Positions 17,546 through 27,909 are shown, counted from the stretch's first letter. The stretch is 64,000 bases of DNA from an uncultured Clostridia bacterium (GCA_944388605.1 CALXJJ010000001.1:1-64000); one strand, 5' to 3'. Numbers and translations are program-made. Notes: generated from the letters alone by a model not told the origin.

Positions 17546-19009
17546 TTAATTAGTTTTATCTAAATTTAGTACTATTTCTTTAAATTTATTTCCTCTCTCT
17601 TCAAAATTTTTAAACATATCAAAACTTGCACTTGCAGGTGAGAATAAAACAACTTCTCCTTTTATTGCAATCATTTTTGCAATTTGTATACATTCATTTA
17701 ATGTTTTGCAATCATAAATAATCAATTTTTTATTATGTATATAATTCTGTTCTCTTGAATCAATATTATTTTTTTGATTATCATTTTCTTTTTTTAGTTC
17801 ACTCTCTACAGCTTCACGTATTTTATTAGCTGTTGCCCCCATTAATATAAGAACTCTTACATTATCTATAATTGGTTTTGCTATTGGTGAATAATCTAAA
17901 TGTTTATCATATCCACCTGCTATCAAAACTATATTTTCATCAAATGAATTTAAACCTGCTATCGTTCTAGTTGGACTTGTTCCAATTGAGTCATTATACC
18001 ATTTGACTCCATTTATTTCCCTCACAAACTCTAATCTATGTTCTACCCCTTTAAAGTCTTTTATAGTTTTTACAATATTATCTATTGGTACTAAATCTTT
18101 TGTAGCGGATATAGCTGCACAAACATTTTCAATATTATGATTTCCTCTTAATTTTAAATCTTTAGTTATAAGAACATGTCTTCTTAATTTATCTTCGCAA
18201 ATTTTTAATATTCCATTATCACAAATAACTCCATCATCTAATCTTTCTTTCCTACTAAAGAAAACTATTTTTCCATTTGCCTCTTTTGCAAAATTTTTAG
18301 TTATTTCATTATCATAATTCAGTACCACTACATCATCTTCATTTTGATGTAAAAATATATTCTTTTTTGCATTTATATATTCATCATATGATTTATGTAT
18401 ATCTAAATGATTTGGAGATACATTTGTTATTATAGATATATTTGGACTTATTTTCATATTCATCAATTGAAAACTACTTAATTCCAATACAACTATTGAA
18501 TTTTGTGTCATTTCATGTACTTTTGTAAATAAAGGTATTCCAATATTCCCCCCTAAATAACATTCATATCCATTTTGTTTTATAATTTCATATATTAGGC
18601 TAGTTGTAGTTGTTTTTCCATCGCTACCAGTAATACCTATTATTATACCTGGACATAATTCCATTAACATTTCTATTTCAGAAGTTAATATAGCTCCTCT
18701 TTTTAATTCTTCTAATATTTCTGGTTTATCAGGTCTACAACTAGGAGAGCGAAAGATAATATTAAATCCTTTTAATTTTTCTAAACAATTATCCCCAAAA
18801 GAAAATTCAAAAGAATATTTTATCAATTTTTCTCTTATTTCTAAATCTATTTGTTCTAATTTTTTGTTGTCAAATACTGTTACTTTTGCACCTAATTTAT
18901 AAAAATAATCCAATAAAGGTTTATTACTTACTCCAATTCCAATAATAGCAACTTTCTTATTATATATGTATTTTTCAAATTCTTCTAATTTTATATTTTT
19001 ATAGCTCAT
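17546..19009 (-). CDS. murD: UDP-N-acetylmuramoylalanine-D-glutamate ligase MurD
   Basis: MurD adds D-glutamate to UDP-MurNAc-L-Ala in the cytoplasm. Seen are an N-terminal Rossmann-like part (KVAIIGIGVSNKPLLDYF), ATP loop GITGSDGKTTTT (about 125-136), GGNIG, SSFQL, SPNHLDIH and the C-terminal WYNDSIGTSPTRT and FSPASASFDMF blocks. At 487 residues it is longer than the usual 450 because of an Asn/Lys-rich insert around residues 415-440. ATG at 19,009 follows GGGAG by 9 bases. It stands alone, away from the dcw cluster. Confidence 0.95.
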   Translation of the reverse strand: MSYKNIKLEEFEKYIYNKKVAIIGIGVSNKPLLDYFYKLGAKVTVFDNKKLEQIDLEIREKLIKYSFEFSFGDNCLEKLKGFNIIFRSPSCRPDKPEILEELKRGAILTSEIEMLMELCPGIIIGITGSDGKTTTTSLIYEIIKQNGYECYLGGNIGIPLFTKVHEMTQNSIVVLELSSFQLMNMKISPNISIITNVSPNHLDIHKSYDEYINAKKNIFLHQNEDDVVVLNYDNEITKNFAKEANGKIVFFSRKERLDDGVICDNGILKICEDKLRRHVLITKDLKLRGNHNIENVCAAISATKDLVPIDNIVKTIKDFKGVEHRLEFVREINGVKWYNDSIGTSPTRTIAGLNSFDENIVLIAGGYDKHLDYSPIAKPIIDNVRVLILMGATANKIREAVESELKKENDNQKNNIDSREQNYIHNKKLIIYDCKTLNECIQIAKMIAIKGEVVLFSPASASFDMFKNFEERGNKFKEIVLNLDKTN

Positions 19010-19261
19010 CAAATACATCTCCCTATACTAGTATATTCCGTTCTTATTTTAAACGTTTATATTTTATCATAATAAATGCAAAAAGTCCAATTTTAAAAAT
19101 ATATTTTTAAATTATTGTATAATATTTTATTTTTAGTACATAATTATTATTGCAATATAATTGAGGTGAAAATACTTAATCTTATAATACATTGCATAGT
19201 ATATTTTAAATTATTTCTCATAATTTAAAATATTTATACCTCGGAAAGGAATGATTATTTT

Positions 19262-19348
19262 ATGACAGAAAAAAATAATAAAAAATCTAAAAAGAATGAC
19301 AAAACAAATTCACAGAATAATAACAACTATGAAAATAATAATAAATAA
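19262..19348 (+). CDS. Tiny Lys/Asn-rich peptide, 28 residues
   Basis: A clear GGAAAGGA site leads to ATG at 19,262. The product is almost only Lys, Asn, Thr and Ser (MTEKNNKKSKKNDKTNSQ then NNNNYENNNK). It is followed after 32 bases by a strong terminator. A good ribosome site and a dedicated terminator support a real, short transcript. Such composition occurs in small clostridial spore-associated or disordered peptides, but I do not recognise a family. Confidence 0.5.
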   Translation: MTEKNNKKSKKNDKTNSQNNNNYENNNK

Positions 19349-19379
19349 AAATTTTTCTTTAATTTCTTTTAATACTTCT

Positions 19380-19416
19380 AAAAAGGCAAATCTTATTAAA
19401 TGAGATTTGCCTTTTT
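19380..19416. terminator. Bidirectional terminator
   Basis: Stem AAAAGGCAAATCT/AGATTTGCCTTTT with flanking A and T runs serves both the small plus-strand gene and the alcohol dehydrogenase on the minus strand. Confidence 0.85.
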
Positions 19417-19428
19417 TCCTAATATTAC

Positions 19429-20583
19429 TTACATAGCTTGTCTAAACAACTCTATAAAATCTTCTTTTGTTACTTCTCTTGGATTGCCTGGTTTACAAGG
19501 ATCTTGCATTGCTTTATCTGCCAACATTGGAAAATCTTCTTCTTTTGCACCAGTATCTTTTACTGTTTGTGTAATTCCAACTTGCTCTGATAAATCTTTA
19601 ATTTTCTCTATAAATGTTTTAATAACTTCTTCTTTTGTAAAATTATCTGCATGTATTCCTAATCCTTTTAAAATATCTCTAAACCTTTCATAGCAAACTT
19701 CTCCGTTAAATTTCATTACTGTTGGCAATAAAATAGCATTTGCTAATCCATGAGGAGTATCATATACAGCTCCTAATTGATGAGCCATTGAATGTACTAT
19801 TCCAAGACCAACATTTGAAAATCCCATTCCAGCAATGTATTGAGCATATCCCATATTATTTATTGCATCTTCATCCTTCTCATTTACTGCTTTTGCAAGG
19901 TTATCAAAAATTATTTGAATTGCCTTCATATGGAACATATCTGACATTGTATTATGTGCTTTGGTTATATATCCTTCTACAGCATGTGTTAAAGCATCCA
20001 TACCTGTTGATGCTGCAATTGACTTTGGCATAGATGCCATTAATTCTGAATCAATTATAGCAAGAATTGGTATATCATGTGGATCTACACATACCATTTT
20101 TATTTCTCTTTCTTCATCTGTTATAACATAATTAATTGTTACTTCAGCAGCAGTACCTGCAGTAGTTGGTAATGCAATTAAAGCCATTCCTTTATTTTTA
20201 GTATTTGATGCGCCATTTAGAGAAACAATGTCTTCTCTGTCAGGATTTGTCATTAATATAGATATACATTTTGCAGTATCTATACTTGAGCCTCCTCCAA
20301 CTGCAATAATTATATCTGCATTAGATTTTCTGCAAGCATCTAATCCGTCTCTTACATTTTTCATAGTTGGATTTGGTTTTACATCTGAAAATATTTCATA
20401 AGGTATATTGGCTCCTTCTAACACATTTGTTACTTTGTTAGATACTTTTGCTTCATATAAAGATTTATCAGTAACAACAAATGCTTTTTTATAACCTCTA
20501 GTCCTAATTTCCTCTGGTAATACTTCTCTTGCACCTTTTCCAAAATATGAAGTTTCATTCAATACAAATTTTTCTACACTCAT
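19429..20583 (-). CDS. Iron-containing alcohol dehydrogenase
   Basis: This 384-residue group III alcohol dehydrogenase has the NAD(P) loop IIAVGGGSSIDTAK (about 90-103). Metal ligands fall in DALTHAVEGYI and HSMAHQLGAVYDTPHG. It reduces aldehydes or oxidises primary alcohols or diols. FucO (lactaldehyde reductase) and butanol dehydrogenases are relatives, and the sequence alone does not fix the substrate. ATG at 20,583 (MSVEKF) follows GGGAG; an upstream in-frame ATG is weaker. It follows an aldehyde dehydrogenase gene by 41 bases, so both act on the same aldehyde pool. Confidence 0.93.
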   Translation of the reverse strand: MSVEKFVLNETSYFGKGAREVLPEEIRTRGYKKAFVVTDKSLYEAKVSNKVTNVLEGANIPYEIFSDVKPNPTMKNVRDGLDACRKSNADIIIAVGGGSSIDTAKCISILMTNPDREDIVSLNGASNTKNKGMALIALPTTAGTAAEVTINYVITDEEREIKMVCVDPHDIPILAIIDSELMASMPKSIAASTGMDALTHAVEGYITKAHNTMSDMFHMKAIQIIFDNLAKAVNEKDEDAINNMGYAQYIAGMGFSNVGLGIVHSMAHQLGAVYDTPHGLANAILLPTVMKFNGEVCYERFRDILKGLGIHADNFTKEEVIKTFIEKIKDLSEQVGITQTVKDTGAKEEDFPMLADKAMQDPCKPGNPREVTKEDFIELFRQAM

Positions 20584-20624
20584 AATTTTAACTCCCTTCA
20601 TAGTTATTAATGTCTGTTTTTGTT

Positions 20625-22058
20625 TTATATTATATTTTTTAGTATAATAGTTTTTACTCTACTCATTTCTTGCAAAGTAGTTAAAACTCCTTCATTACCT
20701 ATTCCACTATGTTTCCATCCTCCAAAAGGCATTTCAAATGAGCGATAGAAACTAGCACCATTTACTATAGCTCCTCCACATTCAAGTTTGTCTGCAATCT
20801 TCATTGCTCTTGAATAGTCTTTAGAAATTACACATCCACATAAACCATATGAAGATTGATTTGCAATTTCTATAGCTTCTTCTTCTTTGTCAAATCCTAT
20901 AACAGGAATTACTGGTCCAAATATTTCCATATCTTTTGCTACTTCCATGTCTCTTGTAACATTATCAAGTATTGTTGGATAATAATATGCATCTTCTCTC
21001 TTTCCTCCACATATTATTGTTGCACCTTTTTCTACTAAACTATTTACTTGTTCTTCTACTCTTTTAGCAGCATTAATATTTATTAATGGTCCCATATCAG
21101 TATCCATTTGGCTAGGATCTCCCACTTTCAAGCTATTTATTACTTCTTTCATTCTATTTATAAATTCTTGTTTTCTTGAATTATGAATTAAAAATCTCTT
21201 ACTTGCACAACATACTTGTCCTCCATTATATAATCTTCCCCATATAGTTTCTTTGACTGCTAAATCCATATCTCCATCTTCAAGGAAAATAAATGCATCA
21301 TTTCCTCCTAATTCCAACATTATATGTGTTAAATTTTTAGAGGCTGTTCCCATAGTTTGAATTCCTGCTCCTGTACTCCCTGTTAAAGAAACTAAGTGAA
21401 CTCCTGGATGACCTGCTAATGCTTGTCCAACTGTTGGTCCATCACCAGTCAATACTTGTATAACTCCAGCTGGGACTCCTGCTTCTATCATCAATTTTGT
21501 ATATTCAATTAATGTTAAAGGATTATAATTTGATGGTTTTACAATTACACTGTTTCCCATTAATAATGCTGGAGGTATTTTTTGACAAAATAAATCACTT
21601 GGAAAATTAAATGGAATTATTGCTGCTATTACCCCCAATGGATATCTTTTAGTAATTTGCATTGTTTTTTCTTGTCCAGATTCTTGACCTGAAGGGATAC
21701 TAGTGTCATACAAATGTTTTGCTCTCTCAATAAAAGCTGTAGCTCCTATTTTCACATTTGCAATTTCTGCTATTGCTTCTTTAATTGGTTTACCTGTTTC
21801 ACTTGAAAGTAGCTTCGCTAATCTATCTTTATTTTCTTCTACTAATGATACAAATTTATATAGTATGTCTGCTCTTTCATGAAGTGGAACTTTTTCCCAT
21901 TCCTTTTGTTCCTTTTCTGCAACTTCAACAGAAATATCTACATCCTCCATACTTACATTTGGAACTGTATCTATTAATTCTTGTGTTGCTGGATTTACTA
22001 CTTCTATTATATTTCCATTTGATGATTCTTTCCAATCATAGCCTATTAAATTTTTCAT
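20625..22058 (-). CDS. NAD(P)-dependent aldehyde dehydrogenase
   Basis: The 477 residues carry the family's coenzyme loop LTGSTGAG (about 226), the general base in LELGGNDAF (about 250) and the catalytic Cys in GGQVCCASKRF (about 283). It oxidises an aldehyde to the acid without CoA. Lactaldehyde, glycolaldehyde and succinate semialdehyde enzymes are close types, and I cannot choose between them. The gene leads a two-gene operon with the alcohol dehydrogenase. A small hairpin (GTGTG AAAA CACAC) lies in its leader at about 22,089-22,103. Confidence 0.93.
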   Translation of the reverse strand: MKNLIGYDWKESSNGNIIEVVNPATQELIDTVPNVSMEDVDISVEVAEKEQKEWEKVPLHERADILYKFVSLVEENKDRLAKLLSSETGKPIKEAIAEIANVKIGATAFIERAKHLYDTSIPSGQESGQEKTMQITKRYPLGVIAAIIPFNFPSDLFCQKIPPALLMGNSVIVKPSNYNPLTLIEYTKLMIEAGVPAGVIQVLTGDGPTVGQALAGHPGVHLVSLTGSTGAGIQTMGTASKNLTHIMLELGGNDAFIFLEDGDMDLAVKETIWGRLYNGGQVCCASKRFLIHNSRKQEFINRMKEVINSLKVGDPSQMDTDMGPLININAAKRVEEQVNSLVEKGATIICGGKREDAYYYPTILDNVTRDMEVAKDMEIFGPVIPVIGFDKEEEAIEIANQSSYGLCGCVISKDYSRAMKIADKLECGGAIVNGASFYRSFEMPFGGWKHSGIGNEGVLTTLQEMSRVKTIILKNII

Positions 22059-22166
22059 AGTACAAACACCTTCTTTTTTTATTTTTCTCTGTGTGTTTTC
22101 ACACTGGCAATAAATTACATTGTCTTCTTTGTATAAATACTCAGGATAATTTATGCCATCTGCTCT

Positions 22167-23333
22167 TCATTTACCAAATCCTGTGAAAGATAACATTAAG
22201 CCACCACAAGTATTTTCTCCATGATCTTTACTTCCATATTCACCAAATGTAAAGATTGCTATAAATGGTGTTTTTCCTGCTTCTTTCTTTATTTTTTTAT
22301 AAACTTCATCTATTCTATCTCCTATTCCTAATTTTCTTCCACCACAATGTACTAATAAATAAGCTCCTACTTCACATGATAATGTTTTGTTAACTTCTTT
22401 TAAAGTTTTGCCTGTAGAATCTATTAATTCATCTACAGTACATTCCATTTGAATCACTGCAGTATTTACTGCTAAATTATTTCCTATATTCATAGATAAG
22501 TCATTATTTCCATTCATTGGATGTCTAATAGCAATTAGATTACCTAATCTATCTTTTACACCTAATGGAGCTGTAATTGTTTGAACTAACAAATCTCCTC
22601 CCATTAAATCTTTTTCTTTTTTACCTGTCCATTTAGCATACTTCTTTATAGCTGGTTCTCCGTCAATCTCTACTAAAGTTCTATTTCCTTTAATTTTTGT
22701 AATAATTCCAGAATTTGTTGTTTCGTGATATGCTCCTGTATATACATTTGAGATAGGTTTATCTGTATAGAAAAATGCTACTGCAACACCATCTGAAAAT
22801 ATTTTATCATTTGTAAATATACTCCATTTTCCTTCTACAGTATTATCTGCTGCACTACCACCAAAAAATGGTACTCTTCCTATTATATCTTCTATACCTT
22901 TTAAATAAAATTCTTCTTCTGCTGGAGATGCTACCATATAAAAATACGCAGGTCTAATATCTTTTCCAGCTTTTCTCATTGCTTCAATTGCTACTTGTCT
23001 ACCAGTCTCTCTTGGATCTTTTCCTCTTTCTGAACCAGCCACTCCCACTGTTAAATCTGGATCTCCAAATGCCATCATTCCAGCGAAACCATGGTCTGAT
23101 GTAATAAATCCATCAGGAACTATAATACCACCACTTGATGTACATCCTATAATTGGTGCTGTACCTAATTCAGATTTAGCACCTTCTAATACTTCTTTCT
23201 GATTATAATCAACAGAAGTAAATAAAAAAGCTACCTTGGTTTCTATCAAATCCACGACAGCTTTTTTAGCGCAGTCCTTTCCTGCGTCATAACTATTTTT
23301 GCTTATACTATAACTTACATTTGTTTTTAACAT
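22167..23333 (-). CDS. FIST-domain signal sensor protein
   Basis: The 388 residues contain FIST N and FIST C parts: PIIGCTSSGGI (about 75-85), GRVPFFGGSAADN and the C-terminal GRKLGIGDRIDEVY and TFGEYG blocks. FIST proteins are predicted cytoplasmic small-ligand (amino acid) sensors tied to signal transduction. No kinase or GGDEF domain is fused here and none lies adjacent. AGGAGG precedes the ATG. It is transcribed in the same direction as the aldehyde/alcohol dehydrogenase pair, 108 bases upstream of it. Confidence 0.88.
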   Translation of the reverse strand: MLKTNVSYSISKNSYDAGKDCAKKAVVDLIETKVAFLFTSVDYNQKEVLEGAKSELGTAPIIGCTSSGGIIVPDGFITSDHGFAGMMAFGDPDLTVGVAGSERGKDPRETGRQVAIEAMRKAGKDIRPAYFYMVASPAEEEFYLKGIEDIIGRVPFFGGSAADNTVEGKWSIFTNDKIFSDGVAVAFFYTDKPISNVYTGAYHETTNSGIITKIKGNRTLVEIDGEPAIKKYAKWTGKKEKDLMGGDLLVQTITAPLGVKDRLGNLIAIRHPMNGNNDLSMNIGNNLAVNTAVIQMECTVDELIDSTGKTLKEVNKTLSCEVGAYLLVHCGGRKLGIGDRIDEVYKKIKKEAGKTPFIAIFTFGEYGSKDHGENTCGGLMLSFTGFGK

Positions 23334-23457
23334 ATTTGTTCCTCCTTCGTAAAAATATCTATACCCGTATTATACCAATATAAAAAAAATATTACAATAG
23401 TTTAATAAAAATTTTCTATGTAAATTTCTTACAAACTTTTGTATAGCTTTTTTAACA

Positions 23458-23490
23458 GACTTTCTATAAAAAGACTTTCCTATTGTAGAA
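23458..23490. repeat. Fragment of the dispersed repeat (module 3 arm)
   Basis: AAAAAGACTTTCCTATTGTAGAATTC matches the hairpin arm of copy D at 42,528-42,546, but the other arm is missing. It sits just before a terminator. Confidence 0.5.
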
Positions 23491-23494
23491 TTCA

Positions 23495-23528
23495 GAAATA
23501 AGCAGGCTATTTTTCGCCTGCTTATTTC
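23495..23528 (-). terminator. Terminator after the 132-residue protein gene
   Basis: Perfect 13-base stem GAAATAAGCAGGC/GCCTGCTTATTTC with an 8-base loop, between the gene at 23,558 and the FIST gene. Confidence 0.8.
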
Positions 23529-23557
23529 ATTTAATCCTTTTATTCTGGATTTAATTG

Positions 23558-23956
23558 TTAGTATGTAGAAATCTCTTCTATGCACTCAATTGTAAACCAT
23601 ATTTGTTTTTCTCTATATTTTGGAAATTTCGAAAAAATTTGATCCTTAATATAGTTTTCTGCAATTTCTCTGTCTTCTTCTAAAAGCATATCATCTATCC
23701 CTTCTCCTTTGCAATGTGACAATACTATTTCACATTGTTGGTAAAAATCTTCAAGACTTATATTCATAACATGTTTATAAGTCTTTTTCTCGAGATTTAC
23801 TAACAAAACTGTAATTTCGGAAAATTCTTCATCTTCATCAACAAAATCTCTTACATCATTCCTTAAGTCGACTACGAGAATTTTTTTCCCTGCACTGTCA
23901 ATATCAATGTCGTTAATGCTTCCTAGTCTCCGATGGAAAGTAAAGTTTAAGTACAT
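23558..23956 (-). CDS. Hypothetical acidic cytoplasmic protein, 132 residues
   Basis: A perfect AGGAGG precedes the ATG. The protein is soluble and acidic, without a signal or membrane helix. Its first half is beta-rich (KKILVVDLRNDVRDFVDEDE, EITVLLVNLEKK) and its second half helical (YQQCEIVLSHCKGEG, DREIAENYIKDQIF). I do not recognise a family. It is probably monocistronic, with its own terminator at 23,495-23,528. Confidence 0.65.
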   Translation of the reverse strand: MYLNFTFHRRLGSINDIDIDSAGKKILVVDLRNDVRDFVDEDEEFSEITVLLVNLEKKTYKHVMNISLEDFYQQCEIVLSHCKGEGIDDMLLEEDREIAENYIKDQIFSKFPKYREKQIWFTIECIEEISTY

Positions 23957-24117
23957 TGTTTTTTCCTCCTAATACTAACTTTTACAAAATTTTGAGATTT
24001 AACTCATATGGAGATTATACCATATAATCTTTATTTTGTAAACTTATTTATGTAAAACAGTTTAATATTTAATGATACATATATGAAATTTGTGCAACAA
24101 AATTATTAATATTTAAT

Positions 24118-26943
24118 TTATTCTAGATATTTTTTCAAAAATTTTCCTGTATAACTTTGGTCATTCTTTATAATATGTTCTGGAGTTCCTACAGCTATAA
24201 TATTTCCTCCTTTATCTCCACCTTCTGGTCCTAAATCTATTATATAATCTGCTGTTTTTATCAAATCTAAATTATGTTCAATAACTATTATACTATTCCC
24301 AGAATCTACTAACCTTTGCAAGATCTCTACAAGCCTATGTACATCTGCAATATGAAGTCCTGTTGTTGGTTCATCTAAAATATATAAAGTTTTACCAGTT
24401 GCCCTTTTTGAAAGCTCTGTAGCAAGTTTAATACGCTGTGCTTCTCCTCCTGATAATGTTGTTGAAGGTTGCCCCAACTTAATATATCCTAATCCTACAT
24501 CATATAAAGTTTGTATTTTATCTTTGATTCTAGGTATATTTTTAAAAAATTCTAAAGCTTCTTCAACCGTCATGTCTAAAACATCAGAAATATTTTTTCC
24601 TTTATATTTAACTTCTAATGTTTCCTTATTATATCTTTTTCCTTTACATACTTCGCAAGGAACATAAATATCTGGTAAAAAGTGCATTTCTATCTTTAAT
24701 ATCCCATCTCCATTACATGCTTCACATCTTCCACCTTGAACATTAAAACTAAATCTTCCTTTTTCATATCCTCTCATTTTAGCTTCATTTGTTCCTGCAA
24801 ATATATCACGAATAATATCAAATACTCCAGTATATGTAGCTGGATTTGAACGTGGAGTTCTGCCTATAGGTGATTGATCAATATTAATTATTTTATCAAT
24901 ATTTTCTAATCCTTTTACTTCTTTGCATTTACCTGGTTTTTCATTTGATCCATTTAGATCCCTAGCTACAGTTTTATATAGAATTTCATTTATTAAAGTA
25001 CTTTTTCCAGATCCTGAAACTCCTGTAACACATATAAATTGCCCTAGAGGAAATTTTACATTAATATTCTTTAAATTATGTTCTACTGCTCCTTTTACTT
25101 CAATATATTTCCCATTAGCTTTTCTACGTTTTTTTGGTACAGGAATTTGTTTTCTACCACTTAAGTATTGTCCTGTAATAGATTCAGAAATAAGCTTTAT
25201 TTCTTCGGCTGTTCCTTGAGCTATAACATTTCCCCCATGTACCCCTGCACCTGGTCCAATATCTATAATTTGATCTGCTACATACATGGTATCTTCATCA
25301 TGTTCTACTACTAAAACTGTATTTCCTAAATCTCTTAAATGCTTAAGAGTTGCTAAAAGTTTATCGTTATCTCTTTGATGAAGTCCAATACTAGGTTCAT
25401 CTAAAATATATAAAACTCCTGTAAGTCCAGATCCAATTTGAGTAGCAAGCCTTATGCGCTGTGCTTCTCCTCCTGATAATGTACTTGCACTTCTTGACAA
25501 TGTTAAATATTCTAATCCCACATCTATCAAAAATTGAAGTCTTTTATTTAATTCCTTCAAAATTTGATCTGCTATCATTTTGTCTTGACGACCTAATTCT
25601 AATGAATTTAAATAATTCTTAATATTATTTATGGACATACATGTAAGTTCATTTATATTTTTATCACCTACTTTTACAGATAGACTTTCTTTTTTTAATC
25701 TTGCACCATGGCATTCTGGACAAGGTGAGTCACTCATATACATTTCATAAAAAGCTCTCATTCCTTGAGACTTTGTTTCATTATGACGTCTCTCTAAAGT
25801 AGGTATTACTCCTTCAAATGGAGCTGTAAATTTTCTTATACCAGCTGATGAAGTGTATTCAAAATCTATTTTTTCATCTCCAGTACCATATAAAATTTTG
25901 TTCAAAAAATCACGTGGCAATTTTTTTATAGGTACATCTTTTATCTTAATTCCGTAGTGTTTTGCTATACTTTCAAAATACATTTTTGCCATTGTATCAC
26001 CACGTTTCATAACACTTGAGCCAAATGCCTTAACTCCATCATATAGAGTTTTATTTTTATCAGGTATAATTAAATCTTCATCCATTTTCATTAAATATCC
26101 TATACCCGTACAACTTGAACATGCTCCAAATGGATTATTAAAGGAAAACATTCTTGGAGATAATTCTTCAAAACTAATATCACAATCAGGGCACGCATAA
26201 TTCCCACTAAATAATTTTTCATCTCCACCTATTATATCTATCTTTACTAAATTATTTGCATTTTTCATTGCTATTTCTATAGATTCAGTTAATCGAGAAC
26301 GTATGTCATCTTTTATTATCAACCTATCTACTATTATATCAACATTGTGTTTTTTCTTCCTGTCTAATATTATATCATCAGTCAAATCATATATTTCTTC
26401 ATCTATTCTAACTCTTACAAATCCTTCTTTTTGGAAATTTTCTAATATTTTTGTAAATTCCCCTTTTCTGCCTCTTATTATTGGAGATAATACTTGAATC
26501 TTTGTACCATAATCAAGTTTCATTACACTATCTACAATTTGATCTATAGTTTGCTTTTCTATCTTTTTACCACATTTCGGACAATATGGTACACCTATCC
26601 TAGCATATAATAAACGTATATAATCATATATTTCTGTAACTGTTCCTACTGTAGATCGTGGATTTCTTGATGTTGTTTTTTGATCTATTGAAATTGCTGG
26701 TGATAAACCTTCTATTAATTCCACATCTGGTTTCTCCATTAATCCTAAAAATTGTCTAGCATATGAAGATAAACTTTCCACATATCTTCTTTGACCTTCT
26801 GCATATAAAGTATCAAATGCGAGAGAAGATTTTCCGGAACCAGAAAGTCCAGTAATTACTACTAATTTATCTCTTGGTATTTCTAAATTTATATTTTTAA
26901 GATTATGTTCTTTTGCACCTTTTATTACTATTTTATCATTCAT
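24118..26943 (-). CDS. uvrA: Excinuclease ABC subunit A
   Basis: UvrA finds bulky DNA lesions and loads UvrB. The protein of about 941 residues has two ABC modules ([19 protein letters not shown] near the start, [16 protein letters not shown] at about 640). Each has an LSGGEAQR signature, and there are zinc-finger cysteines ([30 protein letters not shown]). The conserved start [18 protein letters not shown] favours ATG 26,943, though in-frame ATGs exist up to 26,967. Its promoter contains a LexA-type box. Confidence 0.96.
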   Translation of the reverse strand: MNDKIVIKGAKEHNLKNINLEIPRDKLVVITGLSGSGKSSLAFDTLYAEGQRRYVESLSSYARQFLGLMEKPDVELIEGLSPAISIDQKTTSRNPRSTVGTVTEIYDYIRLLYARIGVPYCPKCGKKIEKQTIDQIVDSVMKLDYGTKIQVLSPIIRGRKGEFTKILENFQKEGFVRVRIDEEIYDLTDDIILDRKKKHNVDIIVDRLIIKDDIRSRLTESIEIAMKNANNLVKIDIIGGDEKLFSGNYACPDCDISFEELSPRMFSFNNPFGACSSCTGIGYLMKMDEDLIIPDKNKTLYDGVKAFGSSVMKRGDTMAKMYFESIAKHYGIKIKDVPIKKLPRDFLNKILYGTGDEKIDFEYTSSAGIRKFTAPFEGVIPTLERRHNETKSQGMRAFYEMYMSDSPCPECHGARLKKESLSVKVGDKNINELTCMSINNIKNYLNSLELGRQDKMIADQILKELNKRLQFLIDVGLEYLTLSRSASTLSGGEAQRIRLATQIGSGLTGVLYILDEPSIGLHQRDNDKLLATLKHLRDLGNTVLVVEHDEDTMYVADQIIDIGPGAGVHGGNVIAQGTAEEIKLISESITGQYLSGRKQIPVPKKRRKANGKYIEVKGAVEHNLKNINVKFPLGQFICVTGVSGSGKSTLINEILYKTVARDLNGSNEKPGKCKEVKGLENIDKIINIDQSPIGRTPRSNPATYTGVFDIIRDIFAGTNEAKMRGYEKGRFSFNVQGGRCEACNGDGILKIEMHFLPDIYVPCEVCKGKRYNKETLEVKYKGKNISDVLDMTVEEALEFFKNIPRIKDKIQTLYDVGLGYIKLGQPSTTLSGGEAQRIKLATELSKRATGKTLYILDEPTTGLHIADVHRLVEILQRLVDSGNSIIVIEHNLDLIKTADYIIDLGPEGGDKGGNIIAVGTPEHIIKNDQSYTGKFLKKYLE

Positions 26944-26993
26944 TATAATATTTTTCATTCCTTTCATTAATCTTCACATTATATATGAAATAT

Positions 26994-27022
26994 ATTATAC
27001 AAACAAAAGTTCTTTATGTCAA
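26994..27022 (-). promoter_or_regulatory. uvrA promoter with SOS (LexA) box
   Basis: Minus strand TTGACA (27,017-27,022), 17-base spacer, TATAAT (26,994-26,999). Inside the spacer lies GAACTTTTGTTTG (27,000-27,012). This is close to the Gram-positive LexA consensus (GAAC-N4-GTTC/T) and nearly identical to a motif at the recA promoter. Confidence 0.75.
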
Positions 27023-27029
27023 TATAATA

Positions 27030-27058
27030 TTTACTTTTCATTAAATTTATGATATACT
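27030..27058 (+). promoter_or_regulatory. Promoter of the 75-residue protein gene, divergent from uvrA
   Basis: TTTACT (27,030-27,035), 17-base spacer, TATACT (27,053-27,058). The transcript would begin near a 21-base palindrome (GATCTTATATATAATAAGATC at about 27,080-27,100), which may be an operator or a 5' hairpin. Confidence 0.6.
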
Positions 27059-27142
27059 ATTCTTTATAAATACTATTATGATCTTATATATAATAAGATC
27101 TATGTATCAAAACACTTTATAATATTTGAGGAGGATTTTGCT

Positions 27143-27370
27143 ATGTTGAAACAATGGCTAAAGAAGTTTTCAAGAACCGCAAGAACAGGTCGCACGTCTT
27201 GTTTAGTTTTTAATATATCAGAACAAGATAAACTCGATTTGTATTCAGGTGGATTTTCTATTACAGATTTTGCAGGATTCGCATCTTATGTTGATTGGAA
27301 ACTACCTTATGCTGATTTGGCATACAAGATGCTTGCATGTAGCTTTGAGGGTAATAATAATTCATTTTAA
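27143..27370 (+). CDS. Small protein of unknown function, 75 residues, divergent from uvrA
   Basis: A strong GAGGAGG site, a promoter and a terminator frame this gene. The product starts basic (MLKQWLKKFSRTARTGRT) and becomes acidic and aromatic (DLYSGGFSITDFAGFASYVD, KLPYADLAYKM). It has no membrane helix or signal peptide. I do not recognise a family. It shares its control region, including the LexA-type box, with uvrA, so a role in the damage response is possible but only inferred from position. Confidence 0.6.
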   Translation: MLKQWLKKFSRTARTGRTSCLVFNISEQDKLDLYSGGFSITDFAGFASYVDWKLPYADLAYKMLACSFEGNNNSF

Positions 27371-27377
27371 AGTGTTT

Positions 27378-27412
27378 ATCCCCCCTTTCTTTTCTGAAAG
27401 AGGGGATTTTTA
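27378..27412 (+). terminator. Terminator after the 75-residue protein gene
   Basis: ATCCCC..CTTTC pairs with GAAAGAGGGGAT and is followed by TTTTT. Confidence 0.85.
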
Positions 27413-27576
27413 ATACAATAGGAAAGTTGTCCTTTCCTATTGTATTAAAGTCGCTACGCGCTCCAACGAATGCACACAATTTTGACTTCGTAAAATTGGC
27501 TTAGGAACAAATTTACTAAAAAGCTAACGAGGAAAGATAAAATTAATATAAATTTTAATGCTTTCCGATTTGTTCT
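27412..27576. repeat. Dispersed modular repeat, copy B
   Basis: Hairpin AATACAATAGGAAAG/CTTTCCTATTGTATT, then module 2 (GTCGCTACGCGCTCCAACGA, CACACAATTTTGACTTCGTA), then module 1 with arms GGAACAAATTTACTAAAAAGC and GCTTTCCGATTTGTTCT. It has the same orientation as copy A. It directly abuts the stop codon of the small minus-strand gene at 27,577. Confidence 0.85.
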
Positions 27577-27744
27577 TTATAATTCTTCTCTGTAAATTAC
27601 ATTCTTTCCTTCTTCTGTAAAAGATACTATAGGTTGTCCATGTTCTTTTACACCACTATTATATTGGTCTTTTAATTCATCAGCAATTACGCTATTTTTA
27701 TTAATTGAATTGCAAAAATTATCAGTGATATCAAATATTCCCAT
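27577..27744 (-). CDS. Small protein of unknown function, 55 residues
   Basis: A GGAGG site lies 6 bases before ATG at 27,744. The product begins MGIFDITDNFCNSINKNSVI and ends with VSFTEEGKNVIYREEL. It is soluble and slightly acidic. Its tail resembles small antitoxin-like or YjcQ-size proteins only superficially, and I do not recognise a family. Its stop codon lies next to repeat copy B, with no separate terminator. Confidence 0.55.
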   Translation of the reverse strand: MGIFDITDNFCNSINKNSVIADELKDQYNSGVKEHGQPIVSFTEEGKNVIYREEL

Positions 27745-27909
27745 AATAACCTCCGTTCGAGCAAATTCAGCTCAATAAAATTAATTCTTATATATTTTAC
27801 CATAATTTTCTTTTTTAAAAAAGCAATTTATTACTTTATATTTCTCTATTAGGAAAGTTATGTTGACTTCTGTAATAGAAAAATCATTTCAAAACTCACT
27901 TCTTTATTT

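Noticed and set aside
23370-23585. 71-codon minus-strand frame
   Set aside because: It spans a terminator hairpin and a repeat fragment, overlaps the end of the 132-residue protein gene and has no ribosome site.
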